Assembly (NCBI GenBank): GCA_014529385.2
Contig: CM043950.1
Span: 75,869,435-75,933,434 of the forward strand
Reading direction: 5' to 3'
Source: Adiantum capillus-veneris
Lineage: Eukaryota; Streptophyta; Polypodiopsida; Polypodiales; Pteridaceae
DNA: 64,000 nucleotides
Part shown: one piece after another, positions 55,560 through 64,000 of the stretch
How positions within the stretch are numbered: the stretch's first letter is position 1
Layout of the letters: each line of letters begins with the position of its first letter
Made by a program: the position numbers and the translations under genes
The notes under the pieces: generated by a model
Database searches by the model: none
Seen by the model: only the letters and a program-made list of their open reading frames with translations
What the model was told of the DNA's origin: nothing

Positions 55560-56180
55560 AAGAAATCAATAATGTGTCTTTGGGATTGTCTCTCTCCAGA
55601 TCCTCAATAAACCATCTGTGTGTGTGTAACTCAAGTAGATATAGTCCAAGACATCTCTAGTCTTGATAGCTCATGACTTTGGAGAAGGGTTCGAAGCCTT
55701 CTCTAAATAGAGAGTGAAAGCGACCCCATATCTTGTAATACACTGTGCACTGACATATATAATGCATCTCCTTCTATAGCTTTGTATGGCATAGGTGGCA
55801 TATCTTGCTAGCTGTTGGTATCCCTCTGAATCTACTAGTCTCAATCTCAAGGTGGTATGAAGATGTCCGTATTTGATCAATGGCACACCGTAACCCATGA
55901 GATAGATGTGTATCCACATACCCCTGAGATAGACGTGTATCCATATACTTGGGTCGAATCACAAACCCATCTCTTGTGAGTTGGTGGAGAAGATTTTCTC
56001 TATAAAAAGCCATCTTTGTGTCCAGCTCGTGTGTTGGCTCTATCCATGTCCTCCTAGTGTCCAATTCGGTCGTGTCCAGGCGAATGAGTCTAGTAATCTC
56101 CACTTGTGTAAGAGACAGTGATGGTGAATTAAGGAAGTACTGGAGAAAGGTGGCTAGCTGTCCATGTTGAAGCAAAACTC
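55560..56180 (-). pseudogene. LINE C-terminal fragment, second LINE family (copy 1)
   Basis: Minus strand: MAFYRENLLHQL, RPKYMDTRLSQG, then SSYHLEIETSRFRGIPTASK, CHLCHTKL, a stop, and EMHYICQCTVYYKIWGRF. The order LEIE-GRFRGIP-CxxC-E.H...C is the C-terminal zinc segment of a non-L1 LINE clade. The homologous segment occurs at 57670-57960. There is one in-frame stop within the zinc motif. Confidence 0.65.
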
Positions 56181-57243
56181 AAGTATTATAGCGATCTCCA
56201 CTCAACAAATCTAAATCCATACCCATGTCCAAATAAAAACATCGTTTTCTTGATTGGCGACCAATGTAGTAACTCTTCTTTAGTCCTCATCACCTTTTTT
56301 GTACTTTGATCCAATGCTCGAAAAAACCATTTTCTTGGCAATCTTTTTAAAGGGCAAAGTAGTCAAACAACTCGGATTTATGCCAAAATTTTGGGGTAGT
56401 CTCTGGGATCTAAAATTGAAGTGCCCAATTTTGGCCTTGAAAATCAAGGTCAAATGGAATTTCAAACAGGATTTCATTTCCAATTGAGAAATTTAGACTA
56501 CGAACAGGGATATGTGAGCATTGCTTTGATATGCTGACCCTTCTATGGATACAAATTTGTTGAGGCGTGCATCATGTCCCAATATACAGCTCACAAGTGA
56601 TGAGTATTCTAGCTTTTAATCTCAAATCAATATCTCACCGTTTTAAATGCATGAACATATATAATGACCTACTACATTAATTTTATAAGAGGTGCACATT
56701 TCTGTTTTTTTCAACCTAATACGATAGTGTGCATGCCAAGAATACGATTTTCTTCACCAAAAGATATTTATCTCAAAGCTCTCATATAATTTTCCCGCTT
56801 TGAACATATCTCCAATACTTCTTACTCGCCATTCCCAGCTTTCATACAACTTGTTACCAAAAGATATTTATCTCAAAGCTCTCATATAATTTTGTCGCTG
56901 TGAATATATATCTAATACTTCATACTCGCCTTAGGGGATAGAATGCAATCATTAGGACCCATTAAACGTTGTGTGTTTGCAAGATGTGTTGCTTAAGCAA
57001 TCGTATAAATAAAAGCAACGAGGCAGCTTGCAAGAATAGTCATTGTATAAAGAAATAAACAAGGTATCTAGAGTCACCTAAAAAGATCTGTGACGCTAGA
57101 GCAAGGCTGTTCACGTTCCACGCATGGGATAACTTTTATGTTCTATGTGAGTGCGTTTTGAAATAGGCTTGAACACTCCAAGCCGCGAATCTACCACAAC
57201 ACACGTGAGAAAACTGAAAGAACTGAACAAACCTGAGAAAGAG
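56181..57243. other. No gene; tandem duplication near 56756-56940
   Basis: ccaaaagatatttatctcaa starts two ~75-bp copies at 56757 and 56861 that end in tactcgcc. The rest is AT-rich. Small open frames on both strands around 56280-56487 lack recognisable domains. Confidence 0.55.
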
Positions 57244-57671
57244 TGTTGGAAATAGGGTTGCAGGGAAATACACACATCTTGGAGAAGACAAAGAAGCACA
57301 AGGCACACAACAGAGAGTAGTATTACTTAGTGTGCAATGGAAAGATAAGTCAGCCCTAGAGTGATGGACGTATATACAATGCACGGGGAAAAAAACCTCC
57401 TAGTGAGGGAAAAAATATGCCCCGGCGGTATTAAGCGTGTGCACACACACCACTACCACATATGTATGGTAGCAAATCCCCCGAGTGATGCAGTGAATGG
57501 GAGTTGGTACATAGAGTATAGGGAAGTGCCATGCCTTGAGGAGACGATCAATCCATAAAGAGGAGTAAGCCCAAAGCTTTGCGGAAAGTGTTGAACTTCT
57601 CACAAGACAATGCCTTTGTGAAAAGATCTGCAAGTTTGTTGTGTGTTAGGCACATAAGCCAAGCTAAATAC
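57244..57671 (-). mobile_element. Copia-2/3 family relic: 3' LTR plus RNase H end
   Basis: 57244-57474 is an LTR (tgttggaaatagggttgcag ... tatggtagca). 57475-57671 continues into the polypurine tract and the 3' end of pol (complement of aaagctttgcggaaag, acaatgcctttgtgaaaa, gcacataagcc), corresponding to 12877-13070 in Copia-2. It breaks off at 57671 against a LINE remnant. This is the fourth member of this family in the window. Confidence 0.85.
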
Positions 57672-58560
57672 TGCTCACTCTCCACCTCCTCTCTGCATAC
57701 TTGAAAGACTCTCTTCCCCCTTGGAATGCCATGAACTCACCCCACCTCTATCTCTAGTCTGTGTGATGATACTCTGAGTTGACCAATTGCCATTTGTGAG
57801 CTGTGTAGCATGTCGGTGTCCATATAACGTGGTTGTTGTATGAACCTGTCCTCGAGTATGGTAAGAAAATGATCTCTGTAGCGTGACATCTTCCCTTGAA
57901 GGGGAGATGTGATCCAAGTCTGTCCAATATATAGTTGCCAGAGATCTTGTCGGAGCACTATGTTTCTCTTACTACGAAGAGATGAACTTGGGGTGAGTCG
58001 GGGTCATATTGGAACGATGGTAAGCTCTCAAGATCAAGGCCATATGTGCAGAACCATATTGTAACCTGGGCGTACCAAGCTCTGTCATATCTAGACTTCG
58101 TTATCTGTATGTATGACTCGAGTGCTCGTCGTGTGAGTCTATCAGTTGGGAGCTCTTTCACTCCTTGGATAAAGCAGATTGTCTAAAAGAGTGGCCCCAC
58201 TACCATGGGGGGGCTGGTTGTAGCAAGCTTTGCCTTGATGATGTCCTGTGGCATTGTGGTGCTTGCCCACTAGCTATTTGCCAACTTGGGTGCCCATACT
58301 GCTGCCGCATACATCAGGGCTGGGGCGACTAATGTATCTACTATCAAATAGCCATCCCTTTGTGCAAGGCTCGTGAAAGTGTGCATGATGACATCTCCGC
58401 TCTTAACATGGCTAAAGCTGCATATCCTCGGATGAGTGTGTCAGTGGCGGCTTGTGCCATGGATAAGGGGCCTTGTCTGCTAGTGAAGGTGACTCCCATA
58501 TAGACGTAGGAGGTGATCACCACTACTGGACCTCTTGTTGCTGTAAATTTGGCTACTCAT
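57672..58560 (-). pseudogene. LINE RT C-terminus to zinc segment, second family (copy 2)
   Basis: Minus strand from 58545: VYMGVTFTSRQGPLSMAQAA, RGYAALAMLRAEMSS, then in another frame VDTLVAPALMYAAAVWAPKL, then IQGVKELPTDRLTRRALESY. It ends RYRDHFLTILEDRFIQQPRY, MDTDMLHSSQ and RVSSHRLEIE. This is the thumb and C-terminal region of a LINE reverse transcriptase. The last 90 residues match 55774-56175. Several stops and frame changes. Confidence 0.75.
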
Positions 58561-58684
58561 AGGACGTATGTGGAGGTGTGTGTGTGTGGGGGGGGGGGGG
58601 AATTGGGCAATCCTTACACTTTACCCTTGATGTTGGGGACATATCCTTGGATATCCTACAACTCTACTATGTGTGCTTTTGATA

Positions 58685-58795
58685 CCTTCCCCGCTCAGAA
58701 CACCTCTATGTTTTGCTTTGTATTTGATCTTTTGGATGGGTTTTCCTCACGTTGAGGTTTCCCATTTGTAATTAATCCAAGATTTACAAAAAAGG

Positions 58796-58796
<1 letters not shown>
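58685..58796 (+). mobile_element. 5'-truncated L1-type LINE tail
   Basis: ttggatgggttttcctcac, ttgaggtttccca and gatttacaaaaaa match the 3' UTR of the LINE at 50798-50868. Only the tail is recognisable. The match upstream of 58685 is unclear. It is followed at once by a GA run. Confidence 0.8.

Positions 58797-58797
<1 letters not shown>

Positions 58798-58878
<81 letters not shown>
58798..58878. repeat. (GA)n microsatellite
   Basis: A perfect GA run of 81 bases seeded at the 3' end of the LINE tail. Confidence 0.97.
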
Positions 58879-58883
<5 letters not shown>

Positions 58884-59004
58884 GACCAGTGTCTGTGGTT
58901 GCATTGTTCCTCAGTGTCCTCAAATAAAAATAAGAGAAGAGATTTTAAACATCATAGAAACGATCTCAAGAGACAGTTTCCTCTTCTTATTCATAAACAC
59001 ACTC

Positions 59005-59205
59005 ATCAGAAAAGACATACTAACGGCGTAAGAACAATCCCAAGAGACCCCAAAGATCTATTTGACAAGCCTTGAACTCAAGATCAAAGCTATTACAGTT
59101 TTCTCTTCTTATTCAAAAAGACATACTAACGGCGTAAATACAATCCCAAGAGACCTCAAAGATATATTTGACAAGCCTTGAACTCAAAATCAATGCTCAA
59201 GAGGA
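59005..59205. repeat. Tandem duplication, 106-bp unit
   Basis: aaagacatactaacggcgta occurs at 59011 and 59117, each followed by caatcccaagagac and gacaagccttgaactcaa. Two copies, nearly identical. Confidence 0.85.
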
Positions 59206-60035
59206 AACTTGGATAACCAATCTACCACACTCTGGTGATCGAAAGGTTATTTGAGTTTCCTTTTTTTATTTACACACTCATACCCATTAGAGAGAGCAAG
59301 AAACAAGAAGAAAGGAAACTGGCCATGCTTGGTTTGCCTTGTCCAAGGAAGTTTCCGACTATTAGTTTTTGCAGAACTCCTAAAAATGGACCACATAAAG
59401 AAAGAGTGCTAATCTAATGAGCAAGATGTTTGTTTTGTTATGTCCGCAATTCACAAAATGGTACGTTGGTGACCTACAAAAAATGTAAAGGAAACAATTA
59501 AGCTCTCTGGATAGCAAAGATTTTGGCTAACACATGGAACATATACAGTGTCTATTGAAGTGCAATACAAAAGTAGACGGAGAGTTAAAACAATTTTTTC
59601 TAAAATTATGTTATCCACCCTCCCACATTGGCATGGGAATAAAGAGCGAAGTGACAAATGTAAAAGTGTTGTTGGTTCTATGTTGTGAGCTTGCTCCCTT
59701 TGTCCACATACTTGTTTCATTGTGGTCCTTGAAACGAGCTCGACTGGGAGAACAGAGTTTTGCTTCACAAGGTCTATTCAAGCTCGATAGAACATAATAT
59801 ACACAGCAAAGGCTTTCAAACGATTTCAGTTTGAAACCTAATAAAGAGGGTATTATATATATAAAGAGGGTAGTTTGTTGCACTTACAACAAGAGAGGAA
59901 GTTGGAGAGAGATTGATTGAGAGAAACAAGACACCTTGGAAATCATAATGTCTTCTCCGGGATGCATTTACTTTATCCCATCTTAGCCTTGCTCACGTCC
60001 TTCTCCTCTAGACGGGGCTAGGGGGTTACCCTTAG
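59206..60035. other. No gene seen
   Basis: Open frames near 59451-59883 on both strands lack recognised domains. The last part (59880-60035) contains gagagagattgattgagag and pyrimidine-rich phrases but no element ends. Confidence 0.45.
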
Positions 60036-60435
60036 CACTATCTCACACGGGCATGGGTAGGAGGGGATCAATGGCCCACGCCTAGTTCTTGGAGCGCGGG
60101 CATCATGGGCCGTCGATCTTGCGGCGTGCCCGAGTTTACAAAACTGACCCGAAGTTACAATGTGGTGGCTTCATCATAGAAGAAATGAATTTACCAATGC
60201 TTTCAACAAGCACGCACAGGTGAGGTGGTTAAGGTGATAGGCTTGCAGAGGGGGCATCTTGGATTCAAGTCCGGGGGAGGAGATGGGGGGGAAGGGGACG
60301 CTCGAATTTACAAGTTTTGCTGCACCCGAGTTTACCTATTTTCACAAAGCGCATTGGATGGCTCAGATTGTACCCGATCTCCGAAATGGCCGTGGGACAC
60401 TGATCCCCTCTTGCCCATGCCCGTGTGAGATAGTG
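60036..60435. mobile_element. Inverted-repeat element with tRNA-like interior, copy 2
   Basis: Arms of 34 bp at 60036-60069 (cactatctcacacgggcatg...) and 60402-60435 match at 32 of 34 positions. The interior parallels copy 1: atcatgggccgtcga, cccgagtttacaa, gaatttacca, acgcaca. A tRNA-like stretch at ~60220-60275 has ggtggttaaggtgatagg (A-box-like, similar to the GTGGTTAAGG of Ser/Leu tRNAs) and ggattcaagtcc (B-box-like). Then come cgaatttacaag and aaagcgcattgg. Flanks do not give a clear target duplication, and similarity between the flanks may extend the arms by ~10 bp. Confidence 0.68.
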
Positions 60436-60779
60436 AGGAGGGTTGGTTATTGGAATATTTGAAGGTAGTACGTGAGTTCAGCAGAAAGGCTTTTTTAGCC
60501 TCATGTTTTATTCATTTTTAAAATATAGAAGGGTACAACAGAAAATGGTATTTTATCTTTTGTGAATTATCTGCAGATTTGTTGTGTGCAAGCCCCCAAG
60601 GAAACGTGTATATATGAAGCTACTCTATGTATAGTTCTACGTCTTCCTCTATTATTTGTGTGCTAGCTTTGTGTACATGTGCACATATTACATACATTTG
60701 ATGTTAAGAAGATTTTAGGTATTTCCGTGATGAATCATGTATGATGTCGAATGAATGGTATTTTAATGTTGTCCAAAGA
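60436..60779. other. No gene seen
   Basis: AT-rich anonymous sequence between the inverted-repeat element and the truncated 3' end of the LINE. Confidence 0.5.
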
Positions 60780-61246
60780 GGGGTGTTACAAATCGTCGCC
60801 AAAGACATTGTGCTTATGCTCTCTAGCTGCTAGGTGCAGCGGAACGATTGTTTGCGCTTTGCTCAAGATGAGTGCTCCGAACGTGCATAGATATTTAGAA
60901 AGACCACAAGACAACCCTGAACGTGCATAGTGATCCACTAAGCCCTGCCTGACACAATAATCTCTCTGCCCACAATGGCCTGCTGCAAAGAATCCGCAAT
61001 AGTCATACATATCCCGCCATGGATACCTCTAGGTCCAAAAGCAACTGGCCAAAAAGTATCATATCGTCCATGCAAAAGGTGACCACAACGTCTAATGCGG
61101 CTCTCACATAGATGATACTCCTGTAGCATAAGAAGGTCTATCTCTCCTCCCACAAGGCATCGTTGAAGCTCCTGACAAAGTCGGCCCCTCTGACGTTGAA
61201 ACTGGGGCCCACTTAATCCCTGAACGTTCCATGAGACGATCCTCAT
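60780..61246 (-). pseudogene. LINE ORF2, endonuclease domain only
   Basis: The minus-strand ATG at 61246 opens MRIVSWNVQGLSG, the start of an apurinic-type (EEP) endonuclease domain. It continues DLLMLQEYHL (catalytic Gln-Glu motif), then FGPRGIHGGICMTI. A TAG at 60938-60940 and a TGA near 60872 stop it. The recognisable match ends near 60780, about 150 codons in, so the rest of the endonuclease and all of RT are missing. The enzyme would nick target DNA to prime reverse transcription. It starts 55 bp after ORF1 ends, a normal LINE arrangement. Confidence 0.87.
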
Positions 61247-61301
61247 GGGGAGCGAGAGAGAACAGATGCTGTCGCAGCAGCTAAACGTGCCATCTTCGAG
61301 G

Positions 61302-63187
61302 TTAGCTTGGATGGGAGTAATCTGTATCCGAGCGTCCTCGAGATAAGCGTGATTGCAAAGAGTGCCTAGCCCAAGCCCAAGTAGACCGAGCCGGGCGTAA
61401 AGCAACCTCCTCTGTCCAAGAGTCCTCATGTATGTGTACATAGCAGGGCGGGCACTGCGTATCAGCAAAAACGTGAACCACAATGTGTCTACATCCTACT
61501 GCGTCTAGAGGTGTCACAACAAACTTGGCCAATGGCCAAAGAGTCTGAAGCATGTCTGTAACCCCTAGGTCTCCCATGTGATGAGAGAACTCTAGGGCAT
61601 GTGTCTGAAGCCACTCCAATACCGAGTCTAAAGTCCACTCAGTCTGGTCCCTGCCGCACAGGGGAAAAGAGAAGCCAACCGTTGAGTCCAAGGTCTCTAT
61701 CCCCCTAGCTGCAAGGAACAGAACATGAACCTTGAAGCAGCTTGCCTCAAGGTCTGGTGAGGAGTCACCGAGAAACCGCGTAAAGTCGTAGGCAAAGAAG
61801 TCCCAGTGACGCCGAATGTCGAAGCTCGTCAGACCACGAGGGACTGTTGCAAAGGGAGACTTCTGTACTAGAAGAGGGGGTCGCAAGAGAGGCTGACCCT
61901 CTCTCGCCAAGCGACTCGTGGCAAAGGCGCTGCAAAGAAATCTCCTAGCAGCCGAGGATGGCCCTGCCTCCTTGGTCGATTGTGGGATTGGAGCGGGAGG
62001 GGGGGGGGGGGGGGTAGGGGGAGGGGGGGCGAGGGGTATCGGCAAAAGTAGGAGGGCGAGGTGGAGGGAGCAGGAGGCGGAGGGGGGGTTGAAGAGGAGG
62101 GGGGGGGGAACTCGGGTGGAGGGGGGGCTGTCGAGGTCGAGGTCGAGGTCGAGGTTGAGGTTGAGGTGGAGGTTGGAGCAGGGGCCTTATCTTGTTGCTG
62201 CAGAGGGTCGAAACGGTTCCCTGTGGGAACCCACTCCTGCTGGGCAGGAGCCTGAGGGCCACTCTTAGTGTCCGGCTGGGGCGGTGGCTTCTATCGACGT
62301 CAACCACAAACCTGCTGTGAGACCTCCTTTGCTTGAGCCCCAGGCTCGGAGGGTGGCTCTTTGTCTGCGTACTCTGTGACTCTACCTGTTGCTGCTGGCC
62401 AGCCTTTGAGGGCTGGTGCTGGGCCTGTGGAGTAGGTCGGGGTCTCCTTTGTGGACAGGTCTTTGCAAGATGGCCCATTTGTCGACAAATGAAACACTGA
62501 TTCGGGAGGCCCGAATACTCCACTCTCTGCCGAAACCACCTACCTCTCACCCGAGGTAGTAGGATGACCTTCGGGAGGGTGTGGGTGTCCCGAACCAGAA
62601 CGCGTACCGTGGGGATGCCGGCCGCCTTGGCAGCTACGGAGGCTGTCGTGCGATGTGTCTCCAGGATAGTCCCAATCGTTGAGCCTTTCGTGGAAAGGAG
62701 CGGAAGGTACTCCCTCCTCAGGCCGGGGAAGCAAACTGAGATGGGTAAGTTTGCCTCCTCGACAAGAACGTCGATAGTTGGGTCAAAACCATGGCGTCAC
62801 TGTCAAAAATGTGCTCTTAACTGCACGGATGGCTAGGGGGCTCATCGCAATGACCTTGGATGCCATCTCAGGAGTCTCAAACTCTATCTGGTAGTAGCGA
62901 CGTCCAAGAAGCTGAACATCGAGAATCTTGCCCACCTTTGCGAGAAGGCGGGCCTGAAGGAGATCGCACACTTCCCCTCTGCTGGGTCTGGTGTCGAGAA
63001 TCTTGCAAATAACAGAGATGGCCTGGAGGCGCACCACCTCTGCCTCTAGACTCGCTTGCTCTGTCGGCGAAAGAGCAAGTCAGATGGTGGGTTCTGCAGG
63101 GTCGGACGAGGGGGGGGGGGGGAGCAAATGATGGCGAGGGAGGGGAGGGGGGAGGGTGCGCAGCAGAAGCGAGTCCTTGATCCCCAT
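61302..63187 (-). pseudogene. LINE ORF1 (DUF4283 + CCHC knuckle), frameshifted
   Basis: Minus strand, probable ATG at 63187 (MGIKDSLLLRTL), then a TGA at 63080-63082. Next ASLEAEVVRLQAISVICKIL ... ILDVQLLGRRYYQIEFETPE, a DUF4283-like RNA-binding fold. One extra T near 62787 shifts the frame. Then SVCFPGLRREYLP, a basic/zinc segment YSGLPNQCFICRQMGHLAKTC (CCHC, ~62510-62450), and a Gln/Pro/Arg-rich linker (62150-61950) encoded by cgaggt repeats. A second frame change lies in the G/C homopolymers near 61990-62030. A C-terminal stretch of ~200 residues with FDIRRHWDFFAYDFTRFLGD follows to 61302. ORF1 proteins bind element RNA. Confidence 0.85.
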
Positions 63188-63372
63188 ATCGATTGACTTG
63201 ATCATTGCATTATCGACAACTAGAGGGAATTTCGACACTATTTTTATCGTGGCTGATAGATTAACGAAAATGGCACATTTCTTTCCAATGAAGAAGACCG
63301 ATATTGCTTTGCATTTTGCTAAATTGTTTGTCAAGAAGATTTTTCGATCGCATGGTATGTCCAAGAGAAAAT
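63188..63372 (+). pseudogene. Ty3/Gypsy integrase fragment
   Basis: Plus strand: ISIDLIIALSTTRGNFDTIF, then IVADRLTKMAHFFPMKKTDI, then FAKLFVKKIFRSHGMSK. This is the D...VDRLTKMAHFIP block of the Ty3 integrase core (first catalytic Asp region). It starts at the very base where the LINE ORF1 ATG ends, so the LINE probably inserted into, or was joined to, this integrase. About 60 codons remain. Confidence 0.85.
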
Positions 63373-64000
63373 GATCAGAAAAAGACACTAAAAATACCTC
63401 ATACATGCGAATACGAAAAAAATAAAAAACTTTTTAAAAAAAAGTCCTAAATTTTTGGCCATTTTTAACGGCCTATAGCTTCCAAACGGCTCTGAATCTA
63501 TTCGGCATCATCTCACATGAAATTGTTCGTCTCGTCGTGCCCTTCAACAATCGTGTGACGCAAAAAATTTACATCTTGTTCGTATTCTTCAAAAATCAAC
63601 TTGCAAGTTTGCAATTTCTACAAAAACGGCGTAAAACAACAGTTTTTCACTTTTTGCTTAATCTACGGGCTGAAACTAGCATCCAAACGATGGAATTTGA
63701 AATTATTCAAAGATCCAAAATTTTTCCTTGTGTTAGGGGCTATGTTTCCTAGATGCAAGACTTTTCCAAAATTTTCGCTTCATCCCCCTCAAAAGTGGCT
63801 CCCAAAGTGTTTCCCGGGTCAAAATTTGAAACGGAACAAATATCATCAGAATGAATATTCAGATTGTGGACAAACCCTAAAACACCCAAAAATTCCTTCA
63901 AAGCTATTGCTAGAAATAAAATAAGTCCTATTACAGACATGCGGCATCTTTGGAGCTCCAAATGAAGAGTCGGAGGCATGTTTGGTCCTCATACTCCATG
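63373..64000. other. No gene seen
   Basis: AT-rich sequence. 63420-63520 and 63620-63760 contain phrases such as cctatagcttccaaacggct that read like a dispersed repeat, but no second copy lies in the window. Open frames of 71-107 codons on the plus strand (63537-63924) are unrecognised. Confidence 0.4.

Noticed and set aside
60220-60275. Candidate tRNA gene (Ser/Leu-like)
   Set aside because: Only A- and B-box-like parts are present. No acceptor stem or anticodon arm could be folded by eye, so it is reported as tRNA-like sequence inside a repeat.
61918-62268. Gly/Arg/Glu-rich plus-strand open frame
   Set aside because: Antisense of the Pro/Arg-rich linker and G/C homopolymers of the LINE ORF1.

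Overview
The window is nuclear DNA from a repeat-rich land plant. The evidence is plant-type Copia and Ty3 retrotransposons primed from initiator tRNA-Met-like sites, a plant CACTA (En/Spm) transposon with a TNP2/DUF4218 protein, L1-type LINEs with plant ORF1 and zf-RVT domains, very long (GA/CT)n tracts and spliceosomal intron signals. The family mix, including a DUF7869-type gene, fits a non-seed plant such as a fern, but that is a weak inference. I see no intact host gene, no tRNA or rRNA gene and no CRISPR array. Nearly everything recognisable is a mobile element, most of it broken, so any function described below is ancestral.

Layout. 1-2756: satellite of about 6.2 units of ~441 bp, each built from ~50-bp subunits. 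3440-11760: a decayed DUF7869-type gene, split cleanly at 5485-10746 by a young Copia element (Copia-1; 322-bp LTRs with four differences, 5-bp target duplication). 12129-19422: a three-level nest, in which an old Copia-3 gag is interrupted by a ~455-bp MITE-like element, itself interrupted by a complete minus-strand Copia-2 (12650-17715, target duplication ATGTA). 19423-26525: mostly anonymous sequence, with a 167-bp CT microsatellite and a second copy of the MITE (25789-26254). 26526-34449: a CACTA transposon with 12-bp terminal inverted repeats, 3-bp target duplication (CTA), subterminal repeats and two minus-strand genes (TNPA-like and TNP2-like), each with a lesion.

34450-42030: anonymous DNA, a novel-looking inverted-repeat element with a tRNA-like interior (35132-35456; second copy 60036-60435), a LINE scrap and tandem duplications. 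42031-55288: a large LTR retrotransposon (5' LTR 42031-43924, target duplication GGGTA) with a decayed interior. Its 3' LTR is split by about 5.1 kb that contains the 3' half of an L1-type LINE. 55289-64000: remnants of another LINE family, a fourth copy of the Copia-2/3 family, an L1 tail, a LINE with ORF1 and the start of ORF2 (60780-63187, minus strand), and a Ty3 integrase scrap directly abutting its 5' end.

The elements do not form a pathway. The value of the window is its insertion history (nested insertions with target duplications), two small repeat families with structure (the MITE and the tRNA-like inverted-repeat element), and hairpin-rich repeats in the satellite and in the large LTR.
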